A DNA stretch of 36,711 nucleotides from JAQUGA01 sp038210985 (GCA_038210985.1 JBBQWB010000020.1:1-36711), one strand, 5' to 3'. Shown: positions 1 through 8,178, numbered from the stretch's first letter. Made by a program: numbers and translations. Notes: a model not told the origin generated them from the sequence alone.

Positions 1-216
1 ATGGTCAACTATAATTGAAAGAGCACAACCTGCTAACTCATTGTCAATTTTAATAGCAACTTGTCCTTCGGGAAATTTTTTAATTAAAGTTCTTATCTGT
101 TTTTCATTCCAATATGCTTCGGGCATGTTTGAATATACCTCAAGCATTGCATTTTTAATGTCATTATAATCATCGTTTTGTAAAAAGACGATTTCAATAT
201 TATCGATAATTTCCAT
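1..216 (-). CDS. GNAT N-acetyltransferase domain, N-terminal part (runs off the window)
   Basis: Reading leftward from the ATG at 216 gives an open frame of 72 codons to the window edge, beginning MEIIDNIEIVFLQNDDYNDI and including a stretch PEAYWNEKQIRTLIKKFPEGQ followed by VAIKIDNELAGCALSIIVDH. The FPEGQ segment followed by a hydrophobic strand, a turn and a second strand is typical of GNAT acetyltransferases, in particular those fused to a carbon-nitrogen hydrolase (nitrilase) domain. The acetyl-CoA-binding and any hydrolase part lie outside the window, so the substrate and the fusion cannot be confirmed. A -7 promoter box lies just upstream at 233-240. Confidence 0.6.
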   Translation of the reverse strand, partial: MEIIDNIEIVFLQNDDYNDIKNAMLEVYSNMPEAYWNEKQIRTLIKKFPEGQVAIKIDNELAGCALSIIVDH

Positions 217-232
217 TCAATAATTTTTTACA

Positions 233-240
233 CAAATATA
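233..240 (-). promoter_or_regulatory. Bacteroidota -7 promoter box for the GNAT gene
   Basis: On the minus strand the sequence is TATATTTG, an exact match to the Bacteroidota sigma-A -7 consensus TAnnTTTG, 16 bases upstream of the ATG at 216. No clear -33 TTG was found at the usual spacing. Confidence 0.55.
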
Positions 241-321
241 CATTATAAAGTTTGAAGTGTTCCTAATTTTAAACAATCAGTTACCCTTTCGTTCGTTTGG
301 ATTGTAATTAGTGTCTGCTTA

Positions 322-366
322 AAAACGTCAAATTTTTTGTTCCTCTTGCAAAGAATTTGACGTTTT
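322..366. terminator. Hairpin between the OMP remnant and the GNAT gene
   Basis: AAAACGTCAAATT (322-334) pairs perfectly with AATTTGACGTTTT (354-366), a 13-bp stem with a 19-base loop. The A-rich and T-rich stem ends make it a plausible terminator in either direction. It would end transcription coming leftward from rlmF and the remnant at 446-715. Confidence 0.5.
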
Positions 367-445
367 CTTATTTTTTATAATCCACTTTTAATCGGTGGCA
401 AACACTTAGTTTTCTTGCGAATATAAAGTAGTACTTTTTCTAAAA

Positions 446-715
446 CTAATTAAAGTTAAAGTTGAGTCCTATTGTCAAAAACGTTTTATCTTGTTTAAAG
501 TTACTATTGGAAAGGTTTAAACGGTATCCATATTGTACTTGCAATTTTATTTTTTCAAGTCCACCTCTTACTGTCAGAGCAGGTTCTATCAAAAAACTCG
601 ACGAATTTTTATTTAAGTAAGCAGTTTGTATTTCATTTTTAAAAATCAAATCTCCTTTTATATTGCTATAATATAGATTGACAATTCTGGAAGAAACAGC
701 GACTCCATCTTGTTT
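446..715 (-). pseudogene. C-terminal fragment of an outer-membrane beta-barrel protein
   Basis: This frame is open from about 715 down to the TAG at 446 (about 89 codons), but its first part lies inside the 3' end of rlmF in another frame and has no ATG; TTG at 649 is the first possible start and follows an AAAGGAG sequence. The product reads as alternating polar/hydrophobic strands, for example IEPALTVRGGLEKIKLQVQY and a tail TFLTIGLNFNFN, which is the pattern of the last strands of an outer-membrane barrel ending in an aromatic-rich strand. Upstream strands and a signal peptide are missing. I infer a 3' gene fragment left by recombination, not a working gene. The family is not recognised. 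Confidence 0.45.
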
Positions 716-1658
716 TCACCCACTCTTTTTGCTCATCTTTTGAAAGGAATGTCCAGACCACAATTCGAGTTGATTTATTTCCAGTTCCCATTGGTTTGGT
801 TTTAATTTGTTTTGCCTCAAATTTTTCCAATGATTTATATATTCCTTTTAAATTAGATTGTTTGGACACTAAAGTGGAAAACCAACAACAATTTTTAGAG
901 TATTTTTTACTTTCTTTAATCATGTTTTGAATAAACTCAAACTCTCCGCCATCATAAATAAGTTCAGTGTTAATTCCCGAAAAATTAAGGCTTGGTGTTT
1001 TTTCATCTTTTCCAGATAGATTTTTAACTTTTCTTCGAGTTTCTTTTTGGGCATCTTCGACCGAGGAATGAAATGGAGGATTGCAAATAGCTAGGTCTAT
1101 TTTTTCTTCTCTGCCAATAATTCCGTAAAAAACATCTCTCGGATTATTTTGCAATCGACATTCAACTTTATCTTTAAGGGATGGATTGCTATTAATAATA
1201 TGGTTTGCCGATTCGATTGATTTTGGATTAATATCGGAGCCAATAAATTTCCAATTATACTCCGCAACACCAATAATGGGATAAATGCAACTAGCACCAA
1301 CACCAATATCAAAACAGGTAATTTTATCTCCCATTGGAATTACTCCAAAATTATTTTCACATAATAAATCGGCGATATAATGAATGTAATCTGCCCTGCC
1401 AGGTATTGGAGGACATAAGTTTTCATCAGGAAACTCCCAATATTTTATGTTATAGTAATAATTTAGTAATGATTTATTTAAAATCTTCACAGCAACAGGG
1501 TTAGAAAAATCAACGGAATCCTCTCCATTTTTATTAGGCTTTATAAAATTTGCCAGTTCAGGGTTAACGCTTATTAAAGCATTTATGTCATATCGTTCTC
1601 GGTTTTTATTTCGAGGATGCAGGCTTGTTTTTATTTCTTGGTTATTTTCTGTTGACAT
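666..1658 (-). CDS. rlmF: 23S rRNA (adenine-1618-N6)-methyltransferase RlmF
   Basis: The 330-residue product matches the RlmF (YbiN) family, which transfers a methyl group from S-adenosylmethionine to N6 of A1618 in 23S rRNA. Visible are the family N-terminus (LHPRNKNRERYDINAL), the SAM-binding loop DIGVGAS (residues 117-123), the acidic SD after strand 2 (141-142), and the NPPF catalytic motif (193-196) used for N6-adenine methylation, followed by the family-typical FHSSVEDA. The recognisable C-terminus ends near WTFLSKDEQKEWVKTRW (about residue 318); the last 12 residues (SRCFFQNCQSIL) are Cys-rich and lie over the other-frame fragment of an outer-membrane protein, so the native stop seems to have been lost. 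It lies 59 bases downstream of the CheB/CheR hybrid on the same strand and may be cotranscribed with it. Confidence 0.88.
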   Translation of the reverse strand: MSTENNQEIKTSLHPRNKNRERYDINALISVNPELANFIKPNKNGEDSVDFSNPVAVKILNKSLLNYYYNIKYWEFPDENLCPPIPGRADYIHYIADLLCENNFGVIPMGDKITCFDIGVGASCIYPIIGVAEYNWKFIGSDINPKSIESANHIINSNPSLKDKVECRLQNNPRDVFYGIIGREEKIDLAICNPPFHSSVEDAQKETRRKVKNLSGKDEKTPSLNFSGINTELIYDGGEFEFIQNMIKESKKYSKNCCWFSTLVSKQSNLKGIYKSLEKFEAKQIKTKPMGTGNKSTRIVVWTFLSKDEQKEWVKTRWSRCFFQNCQSIL

Positions 1659-1717
1659 GGGTTTAATTTTGAGCTATTATAAAGGTAATTTAATTAGTCC
1701 TTGCAAACAAACACAAG

Positions 1718-4700
1718 CTAGTCAATTTTTTTATTTACGTCATCATCTTTTATCTTTAATAATCCGACTATTTTTTTGTACAATAGTTTTTCGTCGATGG
1801 GTTTGGCTATATAGTCATTGATGCCTCTGGCGTTGCATTTTTCAACATTTATATTTACAACATCGGCGGTTAATGCGATGATTGGGATTGTTGATTTTAG
1901 ATTCCTACGAATAACTTCCGTGGCTTCGTATCCATTCATTTCGGGCATTTGCAAATCCATCAATATGATGTCATAAGATTTTGCCTGTAACTTTTCGATT
2001 GCAATTTTACCGTCGGCAGCAATGTCGCACTCAAAACCTAAATCTTCTAAAATCGCCCGAATAAGCAATTGATTTAACGCCATATCTTCGGCTACCAATA
2101 CGTTAATGTTTTTAATTTCGGTGATTGATTCCTTGCTTTGGGGTTCAGATTTTATAACATCATTGGTTTTTTGGAAGATCATTTTTACACTAAATGTAGA
2201 ACCTTCATTCACCTTGCTTTTCACTTGGATAGTTCCTCCCTGTTGTTCCACTAAATGTTTCACAATGGAAAGTCCAAGCCCCGTTCCTCCGAAAAGTTTG
2301 GACGTTTGGGTGGTTGCCTGTTGAAATCTTTCAAAAATATCTTCCAAGTGTTCTTTGGCTATTCCGATGCCTGTATCCGAAATTGCAAAATTTACGGTGA
2401 CTGTTTCCTCATTTTCTTCTAACAAATGAATGTTTATCGAAATAGTTCCTTTGTCGGTGTATTTCAATGCATTACTCGTCAAATTCATGAGAATCTGACG
2501 CAAACGTAACGAATCACCAAGCAAAATTTCTGGGATGCTTGTGTCTAAATCTTTTATAAATTTGATCCCTTTTTCTTGTATTTTCAGTTCAAACAAAAGA
2601 AATATACTACGAATGGCCGAATGCAAGTTAAATGGAAGTTGTTCAAAATTCATTTTCCCAGAATCCACTTTTGCCAAATCTAATATATCATTGATTAACG
2701 AAACCAGAACCTCACCACTCGTTTTGATGGCCTGTAAATACTCAGTTTGCTCAGGGTTAAAGTTCGTTTTTAATAATACATTCGTAAATCCAAGAATGGA
2801 GTTCATGGGTGTACGAATTTCGTGACTCATATTTGACAGGAATTGCTGTTTTGCTTTCAGTGCTTCTTCTGCAATTTGGGTAGCTTCTTGGGCTTTGTTT
2901 CTTTCTTTAGTTAATTCAGTTTTTATGAGTTCCTGTTCGGTAATATCTTCAATAGAAAGAAGGATTAAATGTTCATCCGCCTTTTCGGTTACAATTTTAA
3001 GGGCATTCATCAACAGGATTCTGATCCCGTTGAGCGGTAATTTTAGGCTGATTTCATAATCCGTCATCCTTACTTTATTCGGAAGTATTTTTTCCAGAAG
3101 TGATTTAACCGCATGATTGTTCCACAACTGATTTTGTATTTCGTAAAACAGTTTGCCATCCGTTTCTTCTTTTACCGCATTAAATTTGTTGTAAAAAGAG
3201 TCGTTGGCCGTCTTTATACGCAGGTTTTTATCCAATACAATCAGTGGCTCGCGAATGGTGCAAACGATGCTTTCGGAATAAATACGTGCCGCATTGAGTT
3301 GTTCCTGCTTGTCTATTAATTCATGGTTTACAATGATTAATTCTTCGTTGGTGGATTGCAACTCTTCTGTGGAAGTTTCGAGCTCTTCGTTTAGACTTTG
3401 CATCTCCTCGTTGCTGCTTTGCAACTCTTCATTCGAAGCCTCCATGTCTTCGGTAATGCTGCGCATGTCTTCACGGGTTTGTTCCAATTCTTTTGCCAAT
3501 TGTTGGTTGAACTCCTGTATTTCAACGCTTTTTTGATGATTTCCAACGGCTTTCGAATCGAGTTCAATGGTAGTAACTACTGTTTTAGTAAACAGAATTA
3601 AATAGTGGGGCTCCACCGTATTGGTAAGTGGAACAATTTCAATTTTTACCAGATAATGTTCTCCTTTTTCTACTTTGTCGTTCAGATGAGAACTTATTTT
3701 AACGGGAATATTCTCTTTTATTACCGACGATTCACTGGTTTTAGCTTTATGCAAGGCGTTGCGCAATTCAAAAGCCAATCCTTCACGCGCCATTTTTAAT
3801 AGATTAAAGGTTGGTTTTCCCTGAGGAGCTTCCAGAAACGGGGTAATGATGCCATGAATATGAACAATGTCCATTTGCTCATTTACAACCACACTTGCCG
3901 GGGTAAACTTTGAAAGAAGGATTGCTTCCGCACTTTTTCGGAAATCGGTATTCACAGCCTCCTGTTTGGTAATCATTTTATCTTTTTGGAAAAAAACTTC
4001 CTCTTTACGTTCGTTAATTACATGGATAAACCGACCAGGAACAGATTTTCGTGTGTATGTTTTTTCGTGTGTATCACATTGAGCAAACAATTCGGATGCA
4101 GGACTTGTACTTTCGGATTTTCCTAATAATAAGAACCCATTTTCCTTCAGTGCATAATGAAAAACAGTGAGTGCTTTGCGTTGCAAAAAAGTATCCATGT
4201 AGATAAGTACGTTGCGGCAACTAATCAAATCCATTTTGGCGAAAGGTGGATCTTTCAGAAAATTATGCGGAGCAAACACACACATATCCCTAATCAGTTT
4301 GTTTATTTCATAACTGTCCCCTTTTTTGATGAAATATTTCTTGAGTTGGATGTCCGTAAACATATTCACATCCGCTTTGCTGTATATTGCTGTCCGTGCT
4401 TTTTTAATCGCAGCTCCTGAAATATCGGAAGCAAAAATCTGAATTTTGGTGTACGACGATTTTTCTCTCAAAAATTCGTGCAGAGCAATGGCAATCGAAA
4501 AAGCTTCTTCGCCGGAAGAGCAACCTGCAATCCAGATACGAATGGGTTCATCATCCGATTTATTTTTAAACAATGTTGGAAATATTGAATCGCTTAAAGC
4601 CTGAAAAGTTTTTGGATCGCGAAAAAAGGAAGTCACAGGAATAAGCACATCCAAAAAAAGTGCATCTTGTTCCGCTTTATCCGTTTTGAGAAATTTAAGG

Positions 4701-5491
4701 TATTCGCCCATATTTTTCTTTTTGGCAATTACAATTCGGCGGGCAATTCGGCGGTAAAAAGTAGGTTGTTTGTAATAGGTAAAATCAACGCCACTTCGTT
4801 GCCGGAGAACCGAAAGTATCTGATTAAAAATATCTTCCTCGGATTTGGGCAATTTTTCCTTCGCTTTGAATACGTGATTTGTTTGATAAGTACTGATAAT
4901 TAGGGCAAGTTGAGATGGAATATCTTCTGGCGCCAAAATATAATCTACTACGCCAGCATTAATCGCACTTTGTGGCATATTGTCATAAGCGGCCGATTTT
5001 TGATCCTGTGCAATGCTAATACCTCCGTTCTCTTTGATGGATTTTAGTCCCAAGGTGCCATCACTGCCAGTGCCTGATAGTAAAACTCCCACCGCAAACT
5101 CTTTATGCACATCGGCGAGTGAGTTGAAAAAAGTATCAATGGAAAGATTAAGAATTTTTTTATCCCGAGTATTGAGTTTAAGTACACCATCGGTGGAAGT
5201 AAGCATTTTATTGGAAGGAATAATATAGATATGATCGGGGGCAAGATGAATTTTATCGGTAATTTCGTGCACGGGAAGTTTTGTCTCGCGCGATAATATC
5301 TCGGGGAGCATACTTTCGTGCGATGGATCGAGGTGCTGCACAAGCACATACGCCATGCCTGAATTCTCTGGAATGGCTTTCAGCAATCGTTTGAAAGCAT
5401 CTAGTCCTCCGGCCGATGCTCCAACTCCTACCACAGGAAAAAACTGTGGAGTAGCGGGTGGGGTTTTCTTGTCTTTTTTGGATGTTGCCAT
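1718..5491 (-). CDS. CheB-CheR-PAS-histidine kinase-receiver hybrid protein
   Basis: A 1257-residue signalling protein; residues are numbered from the ATG at 5491. Domains in order: CheB methylesterase (about 18-200) with the triad visible as S26 in GASAGG, H53 in VQHLDP and D144 in GTGSDGT; CheR methyltransferase (about 215-485) with SAM loop IAGCSSGEEAFS and the SCRNVLIYMD motif; a region ending in a long coiled coil (about 655-735) with repeating NEEL/EELQS heptads; a PAS-like domain (about 740-850); HisKA with H890 in FLSNMSHEIRTPMNS; HATPase (about 995-1105, N box and GGTGLGLSI); and a receiver with E1135/D1136, phospho-acceptor D1179 in LMDLQMPEMNG and K1230. The catalytic residues checked are all present. 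No chemoreceptor or other che gene is near, so the methylation partner is unknown. The longer TTG start at 5512 is rejected because it lies in the -7 promoter box. Confidence 0.92.
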   Translation of the reverse strand: MATSKKDKKTPPATPQFFPVVGVGASAGGLDAFKRLLKAIPENSGMAYVLVQHLDPSHESMLPEILSRETKLPVHEITDKIHLAPDHIYIIPSNKMLTSTDGVLKLNTRDKKILNLSIDTFFNSLADVHKEFAVGVLLSGTGSDGTLGLKSIKENGGISIAQDQKSAAYDNMPQSAINAGVVDYILAPEDIPSQLALIISTYQTNHVFKAKEKLPKSEEDIFNQILSVLRQRSGVDFTYYKQPTFYRRIARRIVIAKKKNMGEYLKFLKTDKAEQDALFLDVLIPVTSFFRDPKTFQALSDSIFPTLFKNKSDDEPIRIWIAGCSSGEEAFSIAIALHEFLREKSSYTKIQIFASDISGAAIKKARTAIYSKADVNMFTDIQLKKYFIKKGDSYEINKLIRDMCVFAPHNFLKDPPFAKMDLISCRNVLIYMDTFLQRKALTVFHYALKENGFLLLGKSESTSPASELFAQCDTHEKTYTRKSVPGRFIHVINERKEEVFFQKDKMITKQEAVNTDFRKSAEAILLSKFTPASVVVNEQMDIVHIHGIITPFLEAPQGKPTFNLLKMAREGLAFELRNALHKAKTSESSVIKENIPVKISSHLNDKVEKGEHYLVKIEIVPLTNTVEPHYLILFTKTVVTTIELDSKAVGNHQKSVEIQEFNQQLAKELEQTREDMRSITEDMEASNEELQSSNEEMQSLNEELETSTEELQSTNEELIIVNHELIDKQEQLNAARIYSESIVCTIREPLIVLDKNLRIKTANDSFYNKFNAVKEETDGKLFYEIQNQLWNNHAVKSLLEKILPNKVRMTDYEISLKLPLNGIRILLMNALKIVTEKADEHLILLSIEDITEQELIKTELTKERNKAQEATQIAEEALKAKQQFLSNMSHEIRTPMNSILGFTNVLLKTNFNPEQTEYLQAIKTSGEVLVSLINDILDLAKVDSGKMNFEQLPFNLHSAIRSIFLLFELKIQEKGIKFIKDLDTSIPEILLGDSLRLRQILMNLTSNALKYTDKGTISINIHLLEENEETVTVNFAISDTGIGIAKEHLEDIFERFQQATTQTSKLFGGTGLGLSIVKHLVEQQGGTIQVKSKVNEGSTFSVKMIFQKTNDVIKSEPQSKESITEIKNINVLVAEDMALNQLLIRAILEDLGFECDIAADGKIAIEKLQAKSYDIILMDLQMPEMNGYEATEVIRRNLKSTIPIIALTADVVNINVEKCNARGINDYIAKPIDEKLLYKKIVGLLKIKDDDVNKKID

Positions 5492-5509
5492 TGTGATATA
5501 TATATACCT

Positions 5510-5517
5510 CAAAGTTA
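5510..5517 (-). promoter_or_regulatory. -7 promoter box for the CheB/CheR hybrid gene
   Basis: On the minus strand this is TAACTTTG, an exact TAnnTTTG match 18 bases upstream of the ATG at 5491. It overlaps the alternative TTG codon at 5512, which argues for translation from 5491 with a short leader. Confidence 0.55.
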
Positions 5518-5650
5518 GACAAAATTATCAAGCAAAATTTAAAATATTTATTTAAATTCGTCAGGGAAATGTCATTATAACATGATTTTTTTAGAAAATG
5601 AGAACTATTTTACTTCGAAGAAATTGTTTTTAGTGTCACTTTTGTCTTGA

Positions 5651-5705
5651 TATCCCGCCTTGCGGGATAAACTTCAGTAACCAAAATCCCGATAGCTATC
5701 GGGAT
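5651..5705. repeat. Two adjacent palindromes (REP-like)
   Basis: The first, 5651-5669, is TATCCCGC-CTT-GCGGGATA, an 8-bp stem with a 3-base loop. The second, 5686-5705, is the perfect 20-base palindrome ATCCCGATAGCTATCGGGAT. Both sit in the gene-free stretch 5518-5863 between the hybrid kinase promoter and the IS21 remnant. Palindromes of the second type are known to be scattered in Bacteroidota genomes; a role in mRNA stabilisation, termination or as relics of a mobile repeat is possible. The rest of this stretch holds nothing I can identify. Confidence 0.75.
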
Positions 5706-5863
5706 AAGACTTCGCCAAAAAAGCTAAAAAAGAGGTGGTTTTGCGGCGCGAGGCAAGTTTTATGTAATTAGCAACTTTGCATCATCAAATTTTCGCAATT
5801 GTAAATCACCAGTTGTTAGTAAATAAAAATGCCCTCATCTTTGTAGTTGTAAAACAAACAAAC

Positions 5864-6319
5864 ATGAAGGCAAAACACAACAACAAAAAGGTTATTATGT
5901 GGTACAAAGTTAATGAATTAAATTCGAAAGGACTTAATAAAAGTCAAATTTCGAGAGAATTGGGTCTCGATCGTTCAACGGTCAGGCGATATTTAGGGAT
6001 GAACGAAGAAAATTTCTATTGTTGGATTGAGAAGGAACGGCACCTTCCTCACAAATTACAGGAGTATTACCAATTTATCAAGCAACAGTTAGAAAATCAT
6101 CCATTTCTATCGGCTTCACAGATAGAAGATCGATTAAAGGAGTATTATGTTGATCCACCAGCGGTTCACAGTAAAACGGTTTTTAATTTTGTTCAGCGAA
6201 TTCGCAAACTTGAGGGGATAAGCAAATGTGTAGACAAACAACCGCGTGATTATCAGAAACTTCCTGAGCCCGATTATGGACATCAAGCCCAAGTTGATTT
6301 TGGTGAATATTTTATGTAA
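5864..6319 (+). pseudogene. istA: IS21-family transposase IstA, N-terminal remnant
   Basis: About 151 residues starting MKAKHNNKKVIMWYKVNELN, with a helix-turn-helix (GLNKSQISRELGLDRSTVRRYLG) typical of IstA and the first catalytic aspartate of the DDE domain in QVDFGEY. Full IstA proteins are about 400-520 residues with the other two acidic residues further on, so about two thirds is missing. The frame ends at a TAA directly after GEYFM, and from 6337 onward the sequence is an interspersed repeat, so the gene was cut there. No istB partner follows. The start was placed at 5864 rather than the upstream codon at 5777 because the IstA similarity begins there; the sequence 5790-5825 may hold the element's terminal repeat, but I could not define it. 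Confidence 0.8.
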
Positions 6320-6336
6320 AAAACTTCCACGTAGTG

Positions 6337-6430
6337 GATTAACAGCCTGATTCCTACGGTAAGCTGCAAATTATCACGCTGTCATTAAACCTTTATTTCC
6401 AAATTTTTGTATGAAGTCTCGGAATGACAA
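6337..6430 (+). repeat. 94-bp interspersed repeat, copy 1 (inverted copy at 36618-36711)
   Basis: This 94-base stretch, from GATTAACAGCCTG to TCGGAATGACAA, matches the reverse complement of 36618-36711 at 91 of 94 positions with no gaps. It lies directly after the broken istA frame and runs into the hairpin element at 6419-6533. It has no usable open frame. It may be the end of a mobile element. Confidence 0.85.
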
Positions 6431-6533
6431 TTGTTTTCGATTTTCAGGGTGGGAAGAGTTAGTAGAGGCGGCTTCGCCTCCTCTACTACCTCTTCCCACC
6501 CTCCCTATAATGAATTTACTACTGTCATTCCGA
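6419..6533. repeat. MITE-like element with terminal inverted repeats and long hairpin
   Basis: TCGGAATGACA (6419-6429) and its exact inverted complement TGTCATTCCGA (6523-6533) bound a 115-bp segment. Inside it, 6447-6501 folds into a nearly perfect hairpin: 12-bp outer arms GGGTGGGAAGAG/CTCTTCCCACCC, an inner GTAGAGG/CCTCTAC stem and a GGC-TTC-GCC tip, with two mismatches. It overlaps the 94-bp repeat by 12 bases. No coding frame is present. The sequence between 6534 and 6650 continues with further small palindromes and no gene. Confidence 0.75.
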
Positions 6534-6625
6534 ACTCAGTGAGGAATCTCTTTGGGGACCACTGTTGGTTCGTCTCGGCGAATCACCAACAGGATTGCTC
6601 TTATTTGTAATCCGAGCAATTTTTT

Positions 6626-6651
6626 GTTTGTTCGGATTGCAAATCCGAACT
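6626..6651. repeat. 26-base palindromic repeat, copy 1 (copy 2 at 8451-8476)
   Basis: An identical 26-base sequence occurs at 8451-8476. Its core TTCGGATT-GCA-AATCCGAA is an 8-bp stem with a 3-base loop. This copy marks the point where recognisable flotillin coding sequence starts. Confidence 0.8.
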
Positions 6652-7298
6652 CTTCCGAAAAAGTTCAACAAGCCAAAGCACTAGAGGAATCGTACTTAGC
6701 CGAACAAAAAGCAGAAGAAGCCCGTTCGGCTCGTGAACGAGCTACACAAATGGCTAACGTGGTAATTCCTTACGAAATTGCCAAACAAAAAGTTATTATT
6801 GATGCCCAAGCCGAAGCCGAACGCATTCGTGAACAAGCTAAAGGTTAAGCAGATGCAATATTTGCAAAAATGGAAGCAGAAGCAAAAGGTTTGTATCAAA
6901 TCCTTACCAAACAAGCCGAAGGTTACAAAGACGTTGTTGCTACTGCTGGTGGCGACCCAAGCAAAGCATTCCAATTGTTGTTACTCGAAAAACTTCCCGA
7001 GCTTGTTCGCACACAAGTTGAAGCTGTAAAAAATATTAAAATTGATAAAATTACTGTTTGGGATTCGGGAAATGGTGCAAACGGAGATGGAAACTCTTCC
7101 ACTGCTAATTTTGTTTCGGGAATGATGAAAACGGTTCCTCCTTTAAATGATTTATTTAACATGGCTGGTTTAAATTTGCCAACCTATCTTAAAGGAGCCG
7201 AAAATCCTGTAAAAAAAGAACCAGATTTCTATTAACCAAAAAAAGAATCGCCTAAACCAGAATCGGATAAAGAAATAGATTCGGAAGGCATTGTGTAA
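6651..7298 (+). pseudogene. Flotillin-like (SPFH family) protein, 5'-truncated with two in-frame stops
   Basis: The frame encodes the C-terminal half of a flotillin-like membrane-scaffold protein: an Ala/Glu-rich coiled coil (KAEEARSARERATQMAN; VIIDAQAEAERIREQAKG) and the conserved tail AFQLLLLEKLPELVRTQVEA followed by NIKIDKITVWDSG. The N-terminal membrane anchor and SPFH domain are absent; a palindromic repeat occupies that place. A TAA at 6846-6848 replaces the glutamate expected in KG-E-ADAIFAK, and a second TAA at 7233-7235 precedes a Lys/Glu-rich tail that stays open to the TAA at 7296. Translation could restart at the ATG at 6870, but the product would lack the anchor. I conclude it is a decayed gene. 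No nfeD partner is visible. Confidence 0.88.
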
Positions 7299-7328
7299 AA
7301 ACTTGTTTTTACCAAAATCGTAATCAAT

Positions 7329-7362
7329 AAAAAGGGAACAAGTAAAATTGTTTCCTTTTTTT
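7329..7362 (+). terminator. Terminator after the flotillin remnant
   Basis: AAAAAGGGAACAA (7329-7341) pairs with TTGTTTCCTTTTT (7348-7360) through 12 Watson-Crick pairs and one G-U pair, with a GTAAAA loop and a T-run. It separates the pseudogene from the TonB gene. Confidence 0.7.
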
Positions 7363-7449
7363 ATAAAAGTTTTCAAAAAACCCAGTATTCCCACAATTAT
7401 AGATGAATTATTTGCGTTATATTTTTAAACATTTTAAAAATCAAACGCT

Positions 7450-8127
7450 ATGGAAGCAAAAAAATCACCCAAAGCAAACATTGACAAACAAAAACCTGTT
7501 TTTTTAAAAGTTGGTATTTTGCTTGCACTCGCCCTAGTGTTGTTTGCATTTGAATGGAAATCGTACACGGGCACGGAAGAAATCGTTGGAAAAACCGATG
7601 GAAAATACATTCCAACAGAAGTTGTAATTCAAACAGATAAACCTAAACCACCAGACAAACCAATTGTGGATGTGCCCATGAGTTCTGCGATTATTAACGT
7701 TGTGGATGTTGGAGGATCTGATTTAACGGGTTTGTTCAAAACAGATGATACGGCTACATACATTTATCCTCTCACAGCAGCTCCAATTGAAGATGAAGTA
7801 ATTGATGTTACGCCATTAATTTTTGCGGAAGACATGCCTGTTTATCCAGGAGGTGAAGACGCTCTTTTTGCGTACATTCGCTCAAATATTAAATATCCTC
7901 GAGAATCTATTGAAATAAACAGCCAAGGTATCGTTTATACCACTTTTGTGGTAGAAAGAGATGGCAGATTAACAGATATTTCAATTCTTAGAGGTGTAGA
8001 TGTTTTTTTAGATAAAGAAGCTTTACGAGTTGTTTCGCAAATGAGCAAATGGAAACCAGGTTACCAACGTGGAAAAGCTGTTCGTGTTCAATTTACACTT
8101 CCCATAAAATTTGAATTAAGACAATGA
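7450..8127 (+). CDS. TonB-family energy transducer
   Basis: A 225-residue protein with one N-terminal membrane segment (about residues 18-36, FLKVGILLALALVLFAFEW), a Pro/Lys-rich periplasmic part (DKPKPPDKPIVDVP) and a C-terminal TonB domain (about 125-225). The last shows the Bacteroidota form: MPVYPGGEDALFAYIRSNIK, then GIVYTTFVVERDGRLTDISI, then the WKPGYQRGKAVRVQFTLPI strand that pairs with TonB-boxes of outer-membrane transporters. It transmits the proton-motive force from ExbB/ExbD to outer-membrane receptors; neither exbBD nor a receptor gene is adjacent, so its partner is unknown. It stands alone between two repeat regions and has its own terminator. Confidence 0.88.
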   Translation: MEAKKSPKANIDKQKPVFLKVGILLALALVLFAFEWKSYTGTEEIVGKTDGKYIPTEVVIQTDKPKPPDKPIVDVPMSSAIINVVDVGGSDLTGLFKTDDTATYIYPLTAAPIEDEVIDVTPLIFAEDMPVYPGGEDALFAYIRSNIKYPRESIEINSQGIVYTTFVVERDGRLTDISILRGVDVFLDKEALRVVSQMSKWKPGYQRGKAVRVQFTLPIKFELRQ

Positions 8128-8143
8128 TTTTTAAAAAATCCTC

Positions 8144-8178
8144 AAAAAAAGCCTCAAAATTTGGGGTTTTTTTTTTAT
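8144..8178 (+). terminator. Weak terminator after the TonB gene
   Basis: GCCTCAAA (8151-8158) and TTTGGGG (8160-8166) can pair with one G-U, followed by a run of ten T. The A-run before the stem also pairs with the T-run. The stem is imperfect. Confidence 0.5.

Noticed and set aside
5510..5512. TTG as the start of the CheB/CheR hybrid
   Set aside because: It lies inside a TAACTTTG -7 box, and the ATG at 5491 begins a normal CheB N-terminus.
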